Source: an uncultured Acidimicrobiaceae bacterium
GTDB lineage: Bacteria; Actinomycetota; Acidimicrobiia; Acidimicrobiales; Bog-793
DNA: 14,801 nucleotides
NCBI GenBank assembly: GCA_903907185.1
Contig: CAIVND010000165.1
Coordinates: 1 to 14,801 of the forward strand
Reading direction: 5' to 3'
The position numbers were made by a program, and so were the translations under genes. The notes beneath the pieces were generated by a model. The model was given only the letters and a program-made list of their open reading frames with translations. It was not told the DNA's origin and searched no databases. This document shows, piece by piece, positions 13,758-14,801 of this stretch; the first letter of the stretch is position 1; each line of letters begins with the position of its first letter.

Positions 13758-14111
13758 TTACGAGGGTTCTGACCGTTGGGCAGCCTCATCGTAAGCCCGC
13801 AGTGCTCGAGGTCCCCATACCGTGCCAGGACCACCATTCATTGATATCGCCACGCCAATTGCCTCAGCAACCTGCTGACGAGTTGCACCGCGACGCGATG
13901 CACCCCGAGCATGCGCGACGATGCACCCGTCGCACTCGCGTGTGATCGCGATAACAAGTGCAAGGAGCTCCTTTGTCGATGGCGAGAGCTCGCCCTCTTT
14001 CATTGCTGCCACTGAGGTCGCCACATGAGCCTGCCAAACGTCGGGGATGAGAGCTCGAAGATCGAGTGCTGGCTGACGAAGCTCTGCGCGGATGTTGTCG
14101 CTGCTATCCAT
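13758..14111 (-). CDS. AhpD-like / carboxymuconolactone decarboxylase family protein
   Basis: A 117-aa all-helical protein of the CMD/AhpD superfamily, likely a small cytoplasmic thiol peroxidase or disulfide reductase rather than a true decarboxylase. The AhpD active-site set is intact: Glu48 in TKELLALVIA, then CxxC as ECDGCIVAH (Cys60, Cys63) and His67. The Glu-to-Cys distance of 12 residues equals that in mycobacterial AhpD (Glu118, Cys130, Cys133, His137). The downstream RGATRQQVAEAIGVAISMNGG is also typical. ATG 14111 has GGAGGA 6 nt upstream (14120 region), a good start. The next gene upstream on the strand ends 85 bp before it, so it probably has its own promoter. The physiological reductant and substrate are not shown by context. 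Confidence 0.88.
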   Translation of the reverse strand: MDSSDNIRAELRQPALDLRALIPDVWQAHVATSVAAMKEGELSPSTKELLALVIAITRECDGCIVAHARGASRRGATRQQVAEAIGVAISMNGGPGTVWGPRALRAYDEAAQRSEPS

Positions 14112-14196
14112 GACATTCCTCCAAGACCTAGTTGTCGTGACGAAAATTACGATCCCTCAGCCATACTAAATCTGCACGAGCGATCAGCTACTTGAC

Positions 14197-14801
14197 CTAT
14201 TTTCGATTCCGACAGATAACTTGGGCACTCTTCCAGATATGCGCTCTGCCGATCGTGACCGATGGTCGACCGAGTGTGGAGAGAAACCAACGATAGGTGA
14301 GATAGTTATCGACACTTCGTGCAAAATCGATCACTGTGCTGACCTCTTGGCGGACGAGGTAATCGCAGAGAAGCCGATCAGCGGTTGAGCTTGGGACTGT
14401 CGGCACGCTGATTCCCCAGTAAGCGGAGTCCGCTGCGGTGAGACGTTGCGGAACATAGTTGGGTTTGAGCGATGGGGGTATCCCGTATTTGGTCCCCGGC
14501 ACATAGAGATCGCCGCCCTCAAGGCGGAATCGAAATGAACTCTCTGCCTGCAAGAGGTTTGGTAGCGGCTCGCCGGGAACCGGATAGGGAAACATCAGGA
14601 CCTTTGCGTTTACCGGTATCTGTAGCCCAATCTGATGAGCGGTCTGCTCACTCAATGCGGTTCTCTCCGGCGAGGATGCCAGATGCGGAAAGAGGGAAAG
14701 GAACACCACCGCGAGACAGGCTGTGCCCAACCAATTCGCTCGCAACCTAGCGACCGTGGAGAGGTGACCACCGGGGTTTGGGTCTTCTCGATCAGCCACA
14801 C
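14197..14801 (-). CDS. C-terminal part of a membrane protein (possible GT-C glycosyltransferase), partial
   Basis: The minus-strand frame is open to the window edge and ends at TAG 14199-14197, giving about 200 codons. A GTG at 14799 could be a start, but the arrangement suggests the tail of a larger protein. A charged loop (ADREDPNPGG) is followed by one hydrophobic segment, LGTACLAVVFLSLFPHLA (24-41). An extracytoplasmic soluble domain then contains IPVNAKVLMFPYPVPG, LLQAESSFRFRLEGGDLYVPG and a C-terminal Rossmann-like STVIDFARS. The pattern of a beta strand, a Pro-rich loop, QAES, then a Gly-Gly aromatic stretch resembles the C-terminal domains of polytopic actinobacterial glycosyltransferase-like membrane proteins. 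That assignment is a family impression, not proof. Confidence 0.55.
   Translation of the reverse strand, partial: VADREDPNPGGHLSTVARLRANWLGTACLAVVFLSLFPHLASSPERTALSEQTAHQIGLQIPVNAKVLMFPYPVPGEPLPNLLQAESSFRFRLEGGDLYVPGTKYGIPPSLKPNYVPQRLTAADSAYWGISVPTVPSSTADRLLCDYLVRQEVSTVIDFARSVDNYLTYRWFLSTLGRPSVTIGRAHIWKSAQVICRNRK

Noticed and set aside
13631..13945. 104-codon plus-strand frame
   Set aside because: More than half is antisense to the AhpD-like gene with its intact active site; the rest is featureless.
1..14801. CRISPR array, insertion sequence, integrase or attachment repeats
   Set aside because: No regularly spaced direct repeats, transposase or integrase motifs, or duplicated tRNA 3' ends were found by reading both strands.

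Overview
The window looks like a chromosomal segment of a mid-GC (mid-fifties percent by eye) actinobacterium. The class Acidimicrobiia (Ferrimicrobium/Acidithrix type) is my best guess. The basis is the lepA / hrcA-dnaJ arrangement, an actinobacterial-looking GluRS, DUF2236 and DHA2 proteins, and a secreted-protein region with SipW-type and S53-type sequences. This placement is inference; no 16S or other decisive marker is present.

Region 1 (1-4836) is core housekeeping. On the minus strand, in transcription order, lie lepA (elongation factor 4), an MpaB/DUF2236-family gene 18 nt downstream, then a CIRCE operator, hrcA and dnaJ (cut by the left window edge). hrcA and dnaJ are 3 nt apart, so the HrcA repressor controls its own gene and dnaJ through the CIRCE. 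Divergent from lepA is rpsT (bS20), with a 14-bp perfect palindrome between them.

Region 2 (4837-10470) holds a membrane-anchored GH18-type glycosidase (minus), gltX, a divergent YdcF/DUF218-like membrane protein, tRNA-Gln(CUG), an unrecognised decayed minus-strand gene fragment, a 14-TM DHA2 drug exporter and tRNA-Glu(CUC). GluRS therefore sits close to genes for both of its likely tRNA substrates.

Region 3 (10471-13757) is accessory and visibly decaying. It contains a possible 67-codon gene with a hairpin at its stop, a two-TM hypothetical protein, and a SipW-type secreted surface protein split by a frameshift at a (CT)3 run. A 14-bp hairpin follows it. Beyond the hairpin is a chimeric junction: the 5' end of one exported-protein gene (plus strand, near-perfect Shine-Dalgarno) runs straight into the inverted 5' end of an S53-type secreted peptidase gene (minus strand, stop codon in its signal peptide). 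The two meet at the 8-bp palindrome GCGATCGC.

Region 4 (13758-14801, minus) has an AhpD-like carboxymuconolactone decarboxylase family protein with an intact E/CxxC/H active site, and the C-terminal part of a membrane protein that runs off the right edge.

I see no CRISPR array, intact insertion sequence, integrase or obvious defence system. The most notable features are the split SipW-type gene and the convergent fusion of two secreted-protein gene starts.
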